Below are positions 54,182 to 62,585 of a stretch of 64,000 nucleotides of DNA, one piece after another (the stretch's first letter is position 1; each line of letters opens with the position of its first letter). A program made the position numbers and the translations under genes. Origin of the DNA: Chryseobacterium sp. GVT01B (GTDB lineage: Bacteria > Bacteroidota > Bacteroidia > Flavobacteriales > Weeksellaceae); the NCBI RefSeq assembly GCF_019970045.1, contig NZ_JAHXYI010000004.1, positions 1 through 64,000 of the forward strand, given 5' to 3'. The notes under the pieces were generated by a model. The model was given only the letters and a program-made list of their open reading frames with translations, did no database searches and was not told where the DNA came from.

Positions 54182-55234
54182 TTATAAAGACTGCATATCA
54201 ATGACGAAACGGTATCTTACGTCACTTTTCAACATTCTTTCATAAGCTTCGTTGATGTCCTGCATTTTGATCATTTCAATTTCTGAAACAATATTATGCT
54301 CTCCGCAGAAATCTAATAATTCCTGAGTTTCTGCAATACCTCCAATTACGGAACCTGCTACAGATTTTCTTCCCATAATCATCGGAACAGTATTAAGGAT
54401 AGGTTCCAAACCTCCCAGATATCCTACAAGAACATGAGTTCCATTGATATTTAAAGTTGCCACATAAGGATTTACATCATGTACGTAAGGAACCGTATCA
54501 ATAATCACATCAAATTTTCCTTTTACAGACTCCATTTGTGCTTCATCCGTAGAGATAACAACATGATCAGCACCCAGTTGTTTTGCATCATCAGTTTTTC
54601 CGGGAGTTCTTGAAAATAAAGTAACTTCAGCACCCAATCCTTTTGCCAGTTTAATCGCCATATGGCCTAAACCGCCCAGTCCTACAACCGCTACTTTAGA
54701 GCCGGGACCTACATTCCAGTGCTTTAAAGGAGACCATGTTGTAATACCTGCACAAAGAAGTGGTGCTACTGCTGCAAGATCAAGATTTTCAGGTACTTTT
54801 AAAACATGGTGAGAATCCACAACTACTTTTTGAGAATATCCTCCAAAAGTATGACCTCCCAAATGCTTGTCTTTTCCATTATAAGTTCCTGTGAAGCCGT
54901 TTAAACAATACTGCTCAAGATCGTGCTGGCAGCTGTCACAATGTCCACATGAATCTACGATACATCCAACCCCTGCAAGATCACCTACTTTAAATTTGGA
55001 AACTTCGCTTCCTACTTTGGTAATTCTCCCGACAATTTCATGTCCCGGAACTACAGGATACAAAGATCCGCCCCAGTCATTTCTTGCCGTGTGAAGGTCA
55101 GAGTGGCATACCCCGCAATATAGGATTTCAATCTCTACATCCTTTGAGGTTACTTCTCTTCTTTCAATATTCATTTCTTTCAGGTCTGCTGTGGTAGACT
55201 CTGCACCATAAGCTTTTACTGTGATTGTACTCAT
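54182..55234 (-). CDS. Zinc-dependent NAD(P) alcohol dehydrogenase
   Basis: The 350-residue medium-chain dehydrogenase has catalytic zinc ligands C40 in CGVCHSD and H65 with E66 in PGHEIVG. Structural zinc ligands are C96, C99, C102 and C110. The Rossmann motif is GLGGLGHMAIKLA, followed by TLFSRTPGK, where Ser-Arg at the end of the second strand suggests NADPH preference. It resembles the YahK / cinnamyl-alcohol-dehydrogenase group that reduces aldehydes. It is divergent from an AraC-type gene, its probable regulator. Confidence 0.9.
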   Translation of the reverse strand: MSTITVKAYGAESTTADLKEMNIERREVTSKDVEIEILYCGVCHSDLHTARNDWGGSLYPVVPGHEIVGRITKVGSEVSKFKVGDLAGVGCIVDSCGHCDSCQHDLEQYCLNGFTGTYNGKDKHLGGHTFGGYSQKVVVDSHHVLKVPENLDLAAVAPLLCAGITTWSPLKHWNVGPGSKVAVVGLGGLGHMAIKLAKGLGAEVTLFSRTPGKTDDAKQLGADHVVISTDEAQMESVKGKFDVIIDTVPYVHDVNPYVATLNINGTHVLVGYLGGLEPILNTVPMIMGRKSVAGSVIGGIAETQELLDFCGEHNIVSEIEMIKMQDINEAYERMLKSDVRYRFVIDMQSL

Positions 55235-55394
55235 TTTTATATTTAGTTTATTTAGGTTTATAAATTATTATATGGATGTATTAAAGTTACCATAACGATA
55301 CAAAAGTCGAAACTTTTTAGTAAACCAGACTTATACAGATTACCGAATTACTTACCAATTTTACAGACCCTATTTCAGTTACATAAGAAAGTGG

Positions 55395-55402
55395 TAATTT
55401 TG
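55395..55402 (+). promoter_or_regulatory. -7 box of the AraC-type gene
   Basis: TAATTTTG lies 22 bases before the ATG. No matching box was found on the minus strand for the alcohol dehydrogenase gene, which may depend on an activator. Confidence 0.55.
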
Positions 55403-55424
55403 AATAGAAATAAAAATATACTTC

Positions 55425-56327
55425 ATGGAAAATCAGGAGGTTGAAATCTATAATACGGTCTCAGAATACAATAAAATGGCGAATCATGAAACCCTGCATC
55501 CGCTGGTGAGTGTTATTGATTTTTCCAAATCTGATCCTATCTGCCAGCATAAAAGAACATTTGGATTTTATACCGTTTTTCTGAAAGATGTAATGTGCGG
55601 AGATATGCAATATGGAAAACACAGCTATGATTATCAGGAAGGAACATTGGTTTTTATCGCTCCCGGTCAGACCTATGGAATTTATAACAAAGATAAATAT
55701 ATTCAGCCTGCAGGTTCTGCATTAATTTTTCACCCGGATTTAATAAAAGGAACCAATTTAGGGAAGAATATGAAAGACTATTCATTCTTCTCTTATGATG
55801 TGCATGAAGCGCTTCATCTCTCAGAAAAAGAAAGAGAAGTGGTGCTGGATTGTTTTAAAAATATTAAACTTGAGCTTGAACAGGCTATTGATAAACACAG
55901 TAAATCTTTAATTGTCAATAATATTGAACTTTTCCTGAATTACTGTATGCGTTTTTATGACCGTCAGTTTATTACCAGAGATCATATCAACCAGGGAGTG
56001 ATTGGGAAATTTGAAAATCTGGTTGACGAGTATTTAAAATCTGAAAATCCTAAAAATATCGGTTTTCCGATGGTCAACTACTTTGCAGAAAAACTGAATT
56101 TGTCTGCTAATTATTTTGGGGATTTAATAAAAAAAGAACTGGGAATTTCCGCACAGGAATTTATCCACAACAAACTTATTGATATCGCCAAAGAACAGAT
56201 TCTGGATCAGGCAAAAACAATCAGTGAGATTTCCTATGATCTGGGCTTTAAATATCCACAGCATTTTACAAGACTCTTCAAAACAAAGGTGGGTATTTCT
56301 CCAAGTGAGTACAAAATTCTGAACTAG
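55425..56327 (+). CDS. AraC-family transcriptional regulator
   Basis: The 300-residue regulator has a cupin-like N-terminal sensor domain (about residues 30-110, FVFIAPGQTYGIYNKD-type strands). A C-terminal pair of helix-turn-helices (about 205-298) has FAEKLNLSANYFGDLIKKELG and ISYDLGFKYPQHFTRLFKTKVG. Divergent placement 190 bases from the alcohol dehydrogenase gene suggests it controls that gene, perhaps in response to an aldehyde. The ligand is unknown. Confidence 0.88.
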   Translation: MENQEVEIYNTVSEYNKMANHETLHPLVSVIDFSKSDPICQHKRTFGFYTVFLKDVMCGDMQYGKHSYDYQEGTLVFIAPGQTYGIYNKDKYIQPAGSALIFHPDLIKGTNLGKNMKDYSFFSYDVHEALHLSEKEREVVLDCFKNIKLELEQAIDKHSKSLIVNNIELFLNYCMRFYDRQFITRDHINQGVIGKFENLVDEYLKSENPKNIGFPMVNYFAEKLNLSANYFGDLIKKELGISAQEFIHNKLIDIAKEQILDQAKTISEISYDLGFKYPQHFTRLFKTKVGISPSEYKILN

Positions 56328-56719
56328 CTTTTTAACACTAATATCACTAATCTTTTCACAAATGGCACAATTCAAATTAGTGGATATTAGTGAGCTCATT
56401 TGTGATGTTCGTGTTTAGATTTTTTTCAACACGAATGACACTAATTTTTTTCACAAATAACACAATGATGGTTTGTGGATATTAGTGAGCTCATTTGTGA
56501 TGTTCGTGTTTAGATTTTTTTCAACACGAATGACACTAATTTTTTTCACAAATAACACAATGATGGTTTGTGGATATTTGTGCTCATATTTGTGATATTT
56601 GTGTTTAGATTTTTCAATACGAATAATACTATAAGTATTAGTGAATATTAGTGCTTTCATTTGTGGAATTTGTGTTTAAATCATTAAATTTAAAGAGAAA
56701 AGTTTTCACCATTCCAAAG
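56328..56719. other. Repeat-filled spacer between the AraC-type gene and the carboxylesterase gene
   Basis: Nearly all of these 390 bases are covered by copies of a 95-base repeat, two perfect (56381-56570) and two degenerate. No gene or clear promoter is seen. A repetitive minus-strand frame at 56451-56660 is an artefact of the repeat. Confidence 0.7.
56381..56570. repeat. Perfect 95-base tandem duplication
   Basis: The 95-base unit at 56381-56475 is repeated without change at 56476-56570. Degenerate copies flank it, one before 56381 and one from 56571 to about 56680. Each unit contains inverted pieces such as TTTGTG/CACAAA and GTTCGTGTT/AACACGAA, so each could fold into a hairpin. Confidence 0.95.
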
Positions 56720-58057
56720 ATGACACCAAATCAGCAAGAAACCTTTATTTTTAATACCCGTTTTGGGAGAATTATAGCATTGAAAGAACAAGGAATTATC
56801 AAGGCTAAAAGTATTCGCTATGCCCATTCTGAGAGATTTCAAAGACCTGTTGCTGTAAAATTTTCATCATCTGATATTATTGCTCCTGAAAAAACTCCAG
56901 TGTGTCCTCAAGCTTTAAGTCCACTTGTGGAAAAAATGATTGGTACAACCCCTGTTGAGAGCTTTGAAGCTGATGAATCTACACAATATCTTTCCATCAC
57001 CCGTCCTGAAACAGTTTCTGAAAATGAACAACTTCCTGTTATAGTCTGGATTCATGGAGGTTCCCATGAAATTGGTTGTGGTGATCTTGCCACTGCCGAT
57101 CCTTCGGAATGGGTGAAAGAACAGCATGTCATTGTTGTTGCTGTTTCATATCGATTGGGATTATTTGGTTTTTTAGGTGGAGACGAAACCAGGCCTGCTA
57201 ATCTTGGTCTGTTGGATATGATCGAAGCATTAAAGTGGATAAAAATCCATATTGCAGATTTCAATGGAGATGAAAACAATATTACCCTTCTTGGACAGTC
57301 TTCGGGAGGTGATGCCATTGCGCATTTAATGATTTCTGAAGGAGTGGAAGATTTATTTCAGCGTGTTATTATCCAGAGTGCACCTTTGGGCTTACGTCAT
57401 CAAAGACAGAAAATGTCTGCAGAATTTCTGAGAAAAACAGAAATACTTAAAGATGAAACAGATGTGTTAAAAATGATGAATGAATACGGAAAATTTTTAC
57501 CATCCATCATGAAATACGGTTTGAAAGCGGCGATGCCTTTTGGAACTCAATACGGATATTTTCCTTTATGTAAAGAAGAAGAATCGCTGGAAATGTGGAA
57601 AAAGAATGCACAGAAATATGATGTACTCATTGGCTTAAATAATGATGAAACTGCATTTTATCTCAAAACTTCTGATGCATTAAATAAATATTTCGGAACA
57701 GGACTGGGATTAAAAATCATGGATAAGACAGTTGAAAAAACCACAGAATTCATCTATGGAACTCCGGCAAGACGGTTTGCAGAAAATCTGGCTGATGCTG
57801 GCGGAAATGTTTATTTGTTCAGAATTCATTCAAAACTGAAAGACAGTCATATCGGGGCTCCTCACTGTATTGATCTTCCTTTGATCTTTGGCAATGAATC
57901 TGCGTGGAAATTTTCCGAACTGCTGAAAGATATACCTTGGAGTCGTATTCATGAAAACGGTAAGAAATTACGAGCACTCTGGGCCGAATTTGCCAGAACC
58001 GGGAAAATATCTGATGTCTCCGAAAAACCGGAAATCCTGCAACTCAGAAAAATGTAG
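56720..58057 (+). CDS. Type B carboxylesterase
   Basis: The alpha/beta hydrolase of about 445 residues has the oxyanion segment VIVWIHGGSHEIG and the nucleophile S194 in LLGQSSGGDA. The usual motif is GESAGG, so Gln-Ser-Ser is a variant. An acid candidate is in LNNDETAFY and the likely catalytic His is in GAPHCIDLPLIFG. It hydrolyses carboxylic esters, but the substrate is unknown. No signal peptide is evident, so it is likely cytoplasmic. A GTG upstream at 56651 would place the start in the repeat region and was rejected. Confidence 0.87.
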   Translation: MTPNQQETFIFNTRFGRIIALKEQGIIKAKSIRYAHSERFQRPVAVKFSSSDIIAPEKTPVCPQALSPLVEKMIGTTPVESFEADESTQYLSITRPETVSENEQLPVIVWIHGGSHEIGCGDLATADPSEWVKEQHVIVVAVSYRLGLFGFLGGDETRPANLGLLDMIEALKWIKIHIADFNGDENNITLLGQSSGGDAIAHLMISEGVEDLFQRVIIQSAPLGLRHQRQKMSAEFLRKTEILKDETDVLKMMNEYGKFLPSIMKYGLKAAMPFGTQYGYFPLCKEEESLEMWKKNAQKYDVLIGLNNDETAFYLKTSDALNKYFGTGLGLKIMDKTVEKTTEFIYGTPARRFAENLADAGGNVYLFRIHSKLKDSHIGAPHCIDLPLIFGNESAWKFSELLKDIPWSRIHENGKKLRALWAEFARTGKISDVSEKPEILQLRKM

Positions 58058-58126
58058 CATACTAAGTGTATAAAATCTCTAATCTTAACAAATATCCCTA
58101 TTGAGGACGTAAACATTCCCCTCCCT

Positions 58127-58167
58127 CGGAGGGGTGGCAAAAATTCAAAGAATTTTTGACGGGGTGG
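58127..58167 (+). repeat. Dispersed 41-base intergenic repeat, copy 1
   Basis: A 41-base element begins CGGAGGGGTGGCAAAAATTC and ends GACGGGGTGG. It matches, in inverted orientation and with a few changes, the copy at 62496-62536. AATTCAAAGAATT inside it is palindromic. Confidence 0.75.
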
Positions 58168-58301
58168 TTCGTCATATTCTCAATATTTATTTTTAATAAT
58201 GAAAATTATATATACTAAATCAAGTATTTGGTGATAAATACTTATGCATAATTGTAATTTTTAACGTATATTTAATTACTAAACCATTAAAAATAATAAT
58301 T

Positions 58302-58469
58302 ATGAAAACAAACAAAGATTTCAAAGTAAAAAAACTTAAACGTGAGCAACTGAAGACCCTAAAGGCGGGAGATCTAAATTGGGGTAAAGTATGCTGTACT
58401 TCCAACGAAGACGGACAATGCTGCGAATGGGCTACAGATATTTGGAATTGCCGATATATTTATTGCTAA
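58302..58469 (+). CDS. 55-residue Cys-rich bacteriocin-like peptide
   Basis: The peptide has a basic N-terminal leader with LKREQLKTLKAGDLNWG at residues 12-28, then a core with six cysteines (residues 31, 32, 40, 41, 50 and 55) and three tryptophans. The leader resembles the KKLxREqLKxIxGG leaders of small bacteriocin-like precursors in Chryseobacterium, with KAG in place of the usual double glycine. After cleavage the core would be about 32 residues with paired cysteines. No modification enzyme or exporter is adjacent. The reading frame, ATG and leader pattern support a real gene. Antimicrobial activity is inference. Confidence 0.7.
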   Translation: MKTNKDFKVKKLKREQLKTLKAGDLNWGKVCCTSNEDGQCCEWATDIWNCRYIYC

Positions 58470-58474
58470 TTGAA

Positions 58475-58507
58475 AGCCTTGTCAAGGTTTTAAACCTTGA
58501 CAAGGCT
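58475..58507. terminator. Palindrome between the peptide gene and the amylase gene
   Basis: AGCCTTGTCAAGGTTT and AAACCTTGACAAGGCT form a 16-base-pair stem around one base, between convergent genes. T runs on either side are weak, so it may work with other signals. It lies six bases after the peptide stop and two bases from the amylase stop. Confidence 0.7.
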
Positions 58508-58508
58508 C

Positions 58509-59981
58509 TTACTCAGGAATCCAAACGCTTACATTTCCTGCCGGAACAGGGAAATTTCCCCATCCATTTTCATCAATGGTTACTTTTTCTTTGAATCTCT
58601 TCAAAAGATCTTTAAATTTTTTTCCTGCGTAAAGCTGTCCTACTTCCATAGGTTTGTTGTAAGCATCTTTATTACTTAATACGACAGCACATCCTGAATG
58701 TTCATTATCACCTGTACGAACCCACCCAAGGCAGTTGGCATCCTCAAAATAATCATGCTGATCACCATATGCATGATCTTTTCTGGCTTTTAATAGCTCT
58801 TCAATTCCATCTATTTTAGGCATAAATATTTCCTGATCGTTGCCCTCTCTATCTTTATCCGTATAATGGGCACCATACAAATCAGGATAGAATACACAAG
58901 GATAACCTTCTTTTCTCAATAGAATAAGGGCATAAGCAATAGGCTTAAACCACGGTTCTACAGGAGCTTCAAGATCCTGTAAAGGCTGGGTGTCATGATT
59001 AGCTACTATACTTACCGAATGTAGGGGATCTGCCTGGGTAAGAGTTTCATCAAAAATTCTGCGGAGATCATATGAACTTCCTTCTTTTGAAGCATTATGA
59101 AAATTGTTCTGAAGGGAACTGTCAAAAAGACTCATACAGCCCTCTGTCACCTCAATATACTTTTGAAGCAGATGAAGATATCCGGGAGCCCAGTATTCAC
59201 CGACAGCAAAAATATTTTTCCCCGAATTAGAACGAAGCATAGTGAGCCATTCTTTATAAAAGTCGAACGAAATATGCTTCAAGGCATCCAGTCTCACTCC
59301 ACCGAAATCTGTCTGATCAAAATACCATTTTGCCCAAGTGTTAAGCTCTTCCCGTACAAAAGGATTTCGGTGTTCAATATCGTTGTACATCAGGTAGTCA
59401 TAATTTCCTTTTTCATCGTGAATCATTTCTTCCCAGTCATCTCCATATTCAGACTGTATTTTATAGATGTGGGATTCCATACCTTCTGCGTAATCTACGC
59501 CGCTGAAGCAGGTGAAGTTCCATTCAAAATCAGAATATTTTTTTCCTCTTCCGGGAAAGGTGAATTTAGTGTAAGACTCGATTTCAATGACATCGGAAAT
59601 AACTTTCTCCCTGTTTTCTTCATCTACTTTTACCACTTTGAATTTTTCCAGCTCATCACCTCCGGCTTTATGCCCCAGAACAATATCTACAATTACCTGT
59701 ATATTTTGTTTCTTTAAGGCTTTAATAGCTTTTATATAATCGGTTTTAGTGCCGTATTTTGTAGCAACGGTTCCCTTTTGGTCAAATTCTCCGAGGTCAT
59801 AGAGATCATAAGCATCATATCCGGTAGAGTAACCTCCATTTGTTCCTTTATAGGCAGGAGGAAACCACACAGAAGTAATCCCCAGCTTTGCTAAATATCT
59901 GGCCTGTTTTTCGGCTTCTTTCCACAACTTTCCGTCTCCTTCAGAATACCAGTGAAAAAACTGAATCATGGTTGGGTTCAT
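58509..59981 (-). CDS. Cytoplasmic alpha-amylase (GH13)
   Basis: The 490-residue enzyme has the GH13 set. VDIVLGHKAG is region I with the usual Asn-His replaced by Gly-His. The catalytic triad is the nucleophile D232 in GGVRLDALKH, the acid/base E262 in AVGEYW, and D330 in VANHDTQ. It hydrolyses internal alpha-1,4-glucan bonds. There is no signal peptide, so it probably acts on intracellular glycogen or malto-oligosaccharides, like the AmyA-type cytoplasmic amylases. It is a single gene, with dinB upstream and 44 bases between. Confidence 0.93.
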   Translation of the reverse strand: MNPTMIQFFHWYSEGDGKLWKEAEKQARYLAKLGITSVWFPPAYKGTNGGYSTGYDAYDLYDLGEFDQKGTVATKYGTKTDYIKAIKALKKQNIQVIVDIVLGHKAGGDELEKFKVVKVDEENREKVISDVIEIESYTKFTFPGRGKKYSDFEWNFTCFSGVDYAEGMESHIYKIQSEYGDDWEEMIHDEKGNYDYLMYNDIEHRNPFVREELNTWAKWYFDQTDFGGVRLDALKHISFDFYKEWLTMLRSNSGKNIFAVGEYWAPGYLHLLQKYIEVTEGCMSLFDSSLQNNFHNASKEGSSYDLRRIFDETLTQADPLHSVSIVANHDTQPLQDLEAPVEPWFKPIAYALILLRKEGYPCVFYPDLYGAHYTDKDREGNDQEIFMPKIDGIEELLKARKDHAYGDQHDYFEDANCLGWVRTGDNEHSGCAVVLSNKDAYNKPMEVGQLYAGKKFKDLLKRFKEKVTIDENGWGNFPVPAGNVSVWIPE

Positions 59982-60025
59982 AAATTTGCTGATTTGGTAG
60001 ATACAAGTTAGCGAAAAAATATGAC

Positions 60026-61123
60026 CTACTCACTTTCAAATTCTTCAAACGGGATTTTTAGTTGAACGGAAACCTGTTTTTTTTCTTCCGTATTCAGGTG
60101 GGAGAGAGATAAGCCGAGAAGGCGTACTGCCTTATCAAAAGGGCGGAGTTCCCAGAGCTTTCTTCCTGTATTAAAGTACTGTTCCGGTGATGAGAAATAA
60201 TCTTCTCTTGTGATGCTCCTTGTAAAAAGAGAGAAATCTTTATATTTTATTTTTAACGTTAAAGTTCTCCCGAGAATATTATTTTTCTGTAATCTCTGAT
60301 GAAGTTCCTGTCCGAGGCTTTCCAGTTTTTCATTGATCTGCTGATCATCCAGGAGGTCCTCAAAAAAGGTTCTTTCTACAGCCACACTTTTCTGGATACG
60401 ATGAGGTTTTACTTCGGAAGTATGAATTCCACGTACTACGTTGTAATAATGTTGTCCGGACTTCCCGAAAAGTCTTACCAGATCTTCAAGTGATCTTTTC
60501 TTTAAATCTTTTCCTTTATAAATTCCTAAGCTAAACATCTTGTTAGCTGTCACTTTCCCAACTCCATAAAATTTTTCTACAGGTAATTCTTCCAGGAAAT
60601 GCTCCATTTTATCAGGATGAATGGTTTTCTGGCCATTCGGTTTATTGATGTCGGAAGCTACTTTAGCCAAAAACTTATTCACTGAAATTCCTGCAGATGC
60701 CGTCAATCCTGTCTGTTCAAAAATTTTCTGACGGATTTCTTTGGCAATCAGGTTAGCAGATTCCATTCCTTTTTTATTTTCGGTGACATCCAGATAGGCT
60801 TCATCCAGAGAAAGAGGTTCTACCAGATCAGTATATTCATAGAAAATTTCCCGGATCTTTTTGGAGATCTCTTTATATCTGGCAAATCGGGGAGGAACAA
60901 AAATAAGATGCGGACATTTTTCCTTTGCGGTCTTGCTGGGCATTGCAGAACGGACTCCATATTTTCTGGCTTCATAGCTTGCTGCAGCAACTACACCACG
61001 ATGCTGACCTCCAACTGCAATAGGCTTGCCTTTCAATGTAGGATTATCATGCTGCTCCACAGAAGCATAGAATGCGTCCATGTCAACATGAATAATTTTA
61101 CGAAGCGGCAAAGAAAAATCCAT
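60026..61123 (-). CDS. dinB: DNA polymerase IV
   Basis: Pol IV is a Y-family polymerase for translesion synthesis. The 365-residue product has the palm motifs DMDAFYASVE and SLDEAYLDV with the catalytic acidic residues. Next are the thumb helix-hairpin-helix (VEKFYGVGKVTANKMFSLG) and a little-finger domain. The ATG at 61121-61123 gives MDFSLPLRKIIHVDMDAFY. A TTG two codons earlier is possible but would overlap the -7 box. No typical PIP beta-clamp peptide was confirmed at the C-terminus. The promoter lies inside an inverted repeat that also covers the start codon. Confidence 0.95.
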   Translation of the reverse strand: MDFSLPLRKIIHVDMDAFYASVEQHDNPTLKGKPIAVGGQHRGVVAAASYEARKYGVRSAMPSKTAKEKCPHLIFVPPRFARYKEISKKIREIFYEYTDLVEPLSLDEAYLDVTENKKGMESANLIAKEIRQKIFEQTGLTASAGISVNKFLAKVASDINKPNGQKTIHPDKMEHFLEELPVEKFYGVGKVTANKMFSLGIYKGKDLKKRSLEDLVRLFGKSGQHYYNVVRGIHTSEVKPHRIQKSVAVERTFFEDLLDDQQINEKLESLGQELHQRLQKNNILGRTLTLKIKYKDFSLFTRSITREDYFSSPEQYFNTGRKLWELRPFDKAVRLLGLSLSHLNTEEKKQVSVQLKIPFEEFESE

Positions 61124-61140
61124 ATACAAAGATATGGATT
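61117..61140. promoter_or_regulatory. Palindromic operator candidate over the dinB start
   Basis: AATCCATAT (61117-61125) and ATATGGATT (61132-61140) are perfect inverted copies separated by six bases. They enclose the TATCTTTG promoter box and the dinB ATG, so a bound dimer would block transcription start. Confidence 0.55.
61127..61134 (-). promoter_or_regulatory. -7 box of dinB
   Basis: Read on the minus strand this is TATCTTTG, followed by TAT and then the ATG. Transcription would begin at or within a few bases of the start codon, giving a leaderless or near-leaderless mRNA. Confidence 0.65.
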
Positions 61141-61313
61141 CCTTTATTGACGGTAAATTTTTTTGTAGAAAGGAAGTCTGAAGCTGGGAGAGGGAAGTTA
61201 ATGAAAACGATATAGAAATGGATGATCCATTTATTAAAAGTTAGCTAAAAGACTAGCTGATCATTCATGGTACTTAAATTACTTCCATCTTCGATCTTTC
61301 TGCTTCAAACCTC

Positions 61314-61769
61314 TTACGGTTTCAGTCTCATAGTGAGAAGATGAGGTTCAAAACCTGCTTTTTCATAAGCTTTTATGGCAGATTCATTCTGAGCATATAC
61401 ATCAAGTCTTACCTCACTGATTCCCCTTGATTTTGACCAGGAAACAAGTTCATCTGTAATCACTTTATTAATCCCTTTACCTCTGTGCTCGGGTTTTACG
61501 TACATAAAACCGAGATAGGCATATTCTTTAAACTGATAATAATCTTTGGCTGCTTTTTTGATCAGAGCATATCCTGATGCAACGATTTCATCATTCTCCT
61601 CTGCAACAATTACAGTTGCATCCGGAGACTGTATAAGATGTTTTAAATCATAATAATGAATTTCTCCTTCAATAAGTGTGCTGTTGAAAGGTCTTTCGGC
61701 AGTTACAACTCCCTGTTCGAATTCTAAAAGGGTTTTTAAATCCTGTTCTGTGGCTTCTCTTGTGATCAT
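61314..61769 (-). CDS. GNAT acetyltransferase
   Basis: The 151-residue single-domain GNAT has the acetyl-CoA loop VKPEHRGKGINKVITDEL near residue 91 and a C-terminal YAQNESAIKAYEKAGFEPH segment. Both are typical of N-acetyltransferases acting on small molecules or protein N-termini. The substrate cannot be inferred. It lies alone between dinB and the thioredoxin-like gene, with about 190 bases before dinB and no clear promoter noted. Confidence 0.87.
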   Translation of the reverse strand: MITREATEQDLKTLLEFEQGVVTAERPFNSTLIEGEIHYYDLKHLIQSPDATVIVAEENDEIVASGYALIKKAAKDYYQFKEYAYLGFMYVKPEHRGKGINKVITDELVSWSKSRGISEVRLDVYAQNESAIKAYEKAGFEPHLLTMRLKP

Positions 61770-61855
61770 GGTGTTATCTATGAAATTTTAAAACTCATTG
61801 AAAGTTGAGGTTTCCAATGAGTTTTTTATGTTTTTTTGGATTAAAATAAATGAAG

Positions 61856-62371
61856 TTATTTTAAAAGTTTATCTATGGTTTGCTGAAGTTCAGGATCTTC
61901 AGGTGATATTGCATAATATTTTGCGATAGAAGATTTCTGATCGATTACCATATATCTTGGAATCCAGTTAAGATCTACATAATTGTTGAAATCATTTTTC
62001 CATCCTGTGGAAAACCAATAATTTTCTTTGTCTTTCATCTCAAATCTTTCCAGACTTTTTTCAAACCCTTCTTTTGAACGGTCTAATGATAAAAATACAA
62101 AATCAATATTTTTGTTGTTATCTTCCAGTTCTTTAGCTTTTGGAAGTGCCTTTAAGCAATCTCTACACCATCCTGCCCAAAAATCAATGACTAAAACTTT
62201 TCCTTTATGCTGGTCAAGAATCTGCTGGATGGTAACGGCTTTTCCTTCTTCATCTTCCAGTTTCTGCTGTAAAGCCTCTTTTGAAAATCCCGTTTTAAGA
62301 ACGGCAGGAACTTGTTGTGAATAACTTATCCCAAAAATACCTATCATAAAAATTAGTATCAACTTTTTCAT
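61856..62371 (-). CDS. TlpA-like exported thioredoxin-fold protein
   Basis: The product is about 171 residues. It starts MKKLILIFMIGIFGISYSQQ, a signal peptide, and has the redox motif WCRDC in VIDFWAGWCRDCLKALPK and the thioredoxin cis-Pro region LNWIPRYMVID. It should act in the periplasm as a thiol-disulfide oxidoreductase, for example in cytochrome maturation or disulfide reduction. Two in-frame ATGs upstream (62404 and 62386) coincide with or precede the promoter and were rejected. The WCxxC pair is intact. Confidence 0.88.
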   Translation of the reverse strand: MKKLILIFMIGIFGISYSQQVPAVLKTGFSKEALQQKLEDEEGKAVTIQQILDQHKGKVLVIDFWAGWCRDCLKALPKAKELEDNNKNIDFVFLSLDRSKEGFEKSLERFEMKDKENYWFSTGWKNDFNNYVDLNWIPRYMVIDQKSSIAKYYAISPEDPELQQTIDKLLK

Positions 62372-62391
62372 CTCGTACAATTTCATTTGTA

Positions 62392-62399
62392 CAAATCTA
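62392..62399 (-). promoter_or_regulatory. -7 box of the TlpA-like gene
   Basis: Read on the minus strand this is TAGATTTG, matching TAnnTTTG. It sets transcription start near 62386 and supports the ATG at 62371. Confidence 0.6.
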
Positions 62400-62495
62400 A
62401 ACAATGAATTGCAATCTGAGATTGATTTCTGCTGAATTAGGAAAAATTTATAATATTGATGGATTCTATGGGGTATGAGGATGGGTATGTGTAAA

Positions 62496-62536
62496 CCACT
62501 CCGTCAAAAATTCTTTGAATTTTCCCCACTCCTCCG
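62496..62536 (-). repeat. Dispersed 41-base intergenic repeat, copy 2
   Basis: This is the inverted counterpart of the element at 58127-58167. It runs from CCACTCCGTCAAAAATTC to CCACTCCTCCG on the plus strand and carries the same AATTCAAAGAATT palindrome. Confidence 0.75.
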
Positions 62537-62585
62537 TGTGAAGGGAATATTACATCTTCAGTTGTGATTTTCTGATTGAAATTTT

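Noticed and set aside
56451-56660. Minus-strand frame with repeated Asn/Lys/Thr-rich peptides
   Set aside because: It arises from the 95-base tandem repeat, and its repeated peptide follows the DNA repeat, not a protein repeat.
56381-56680. Possible CRISPR array
   Set aside because: The repeat units are contiguous 95-base copies without unique spacers, and no cas genes are near.
59097-59717. 206-codon plus-strand frame opposite the amylase gene
   Set aside because: It is antisense to catalytic-domain codons, Phe- and Ile-rich, with no start context.
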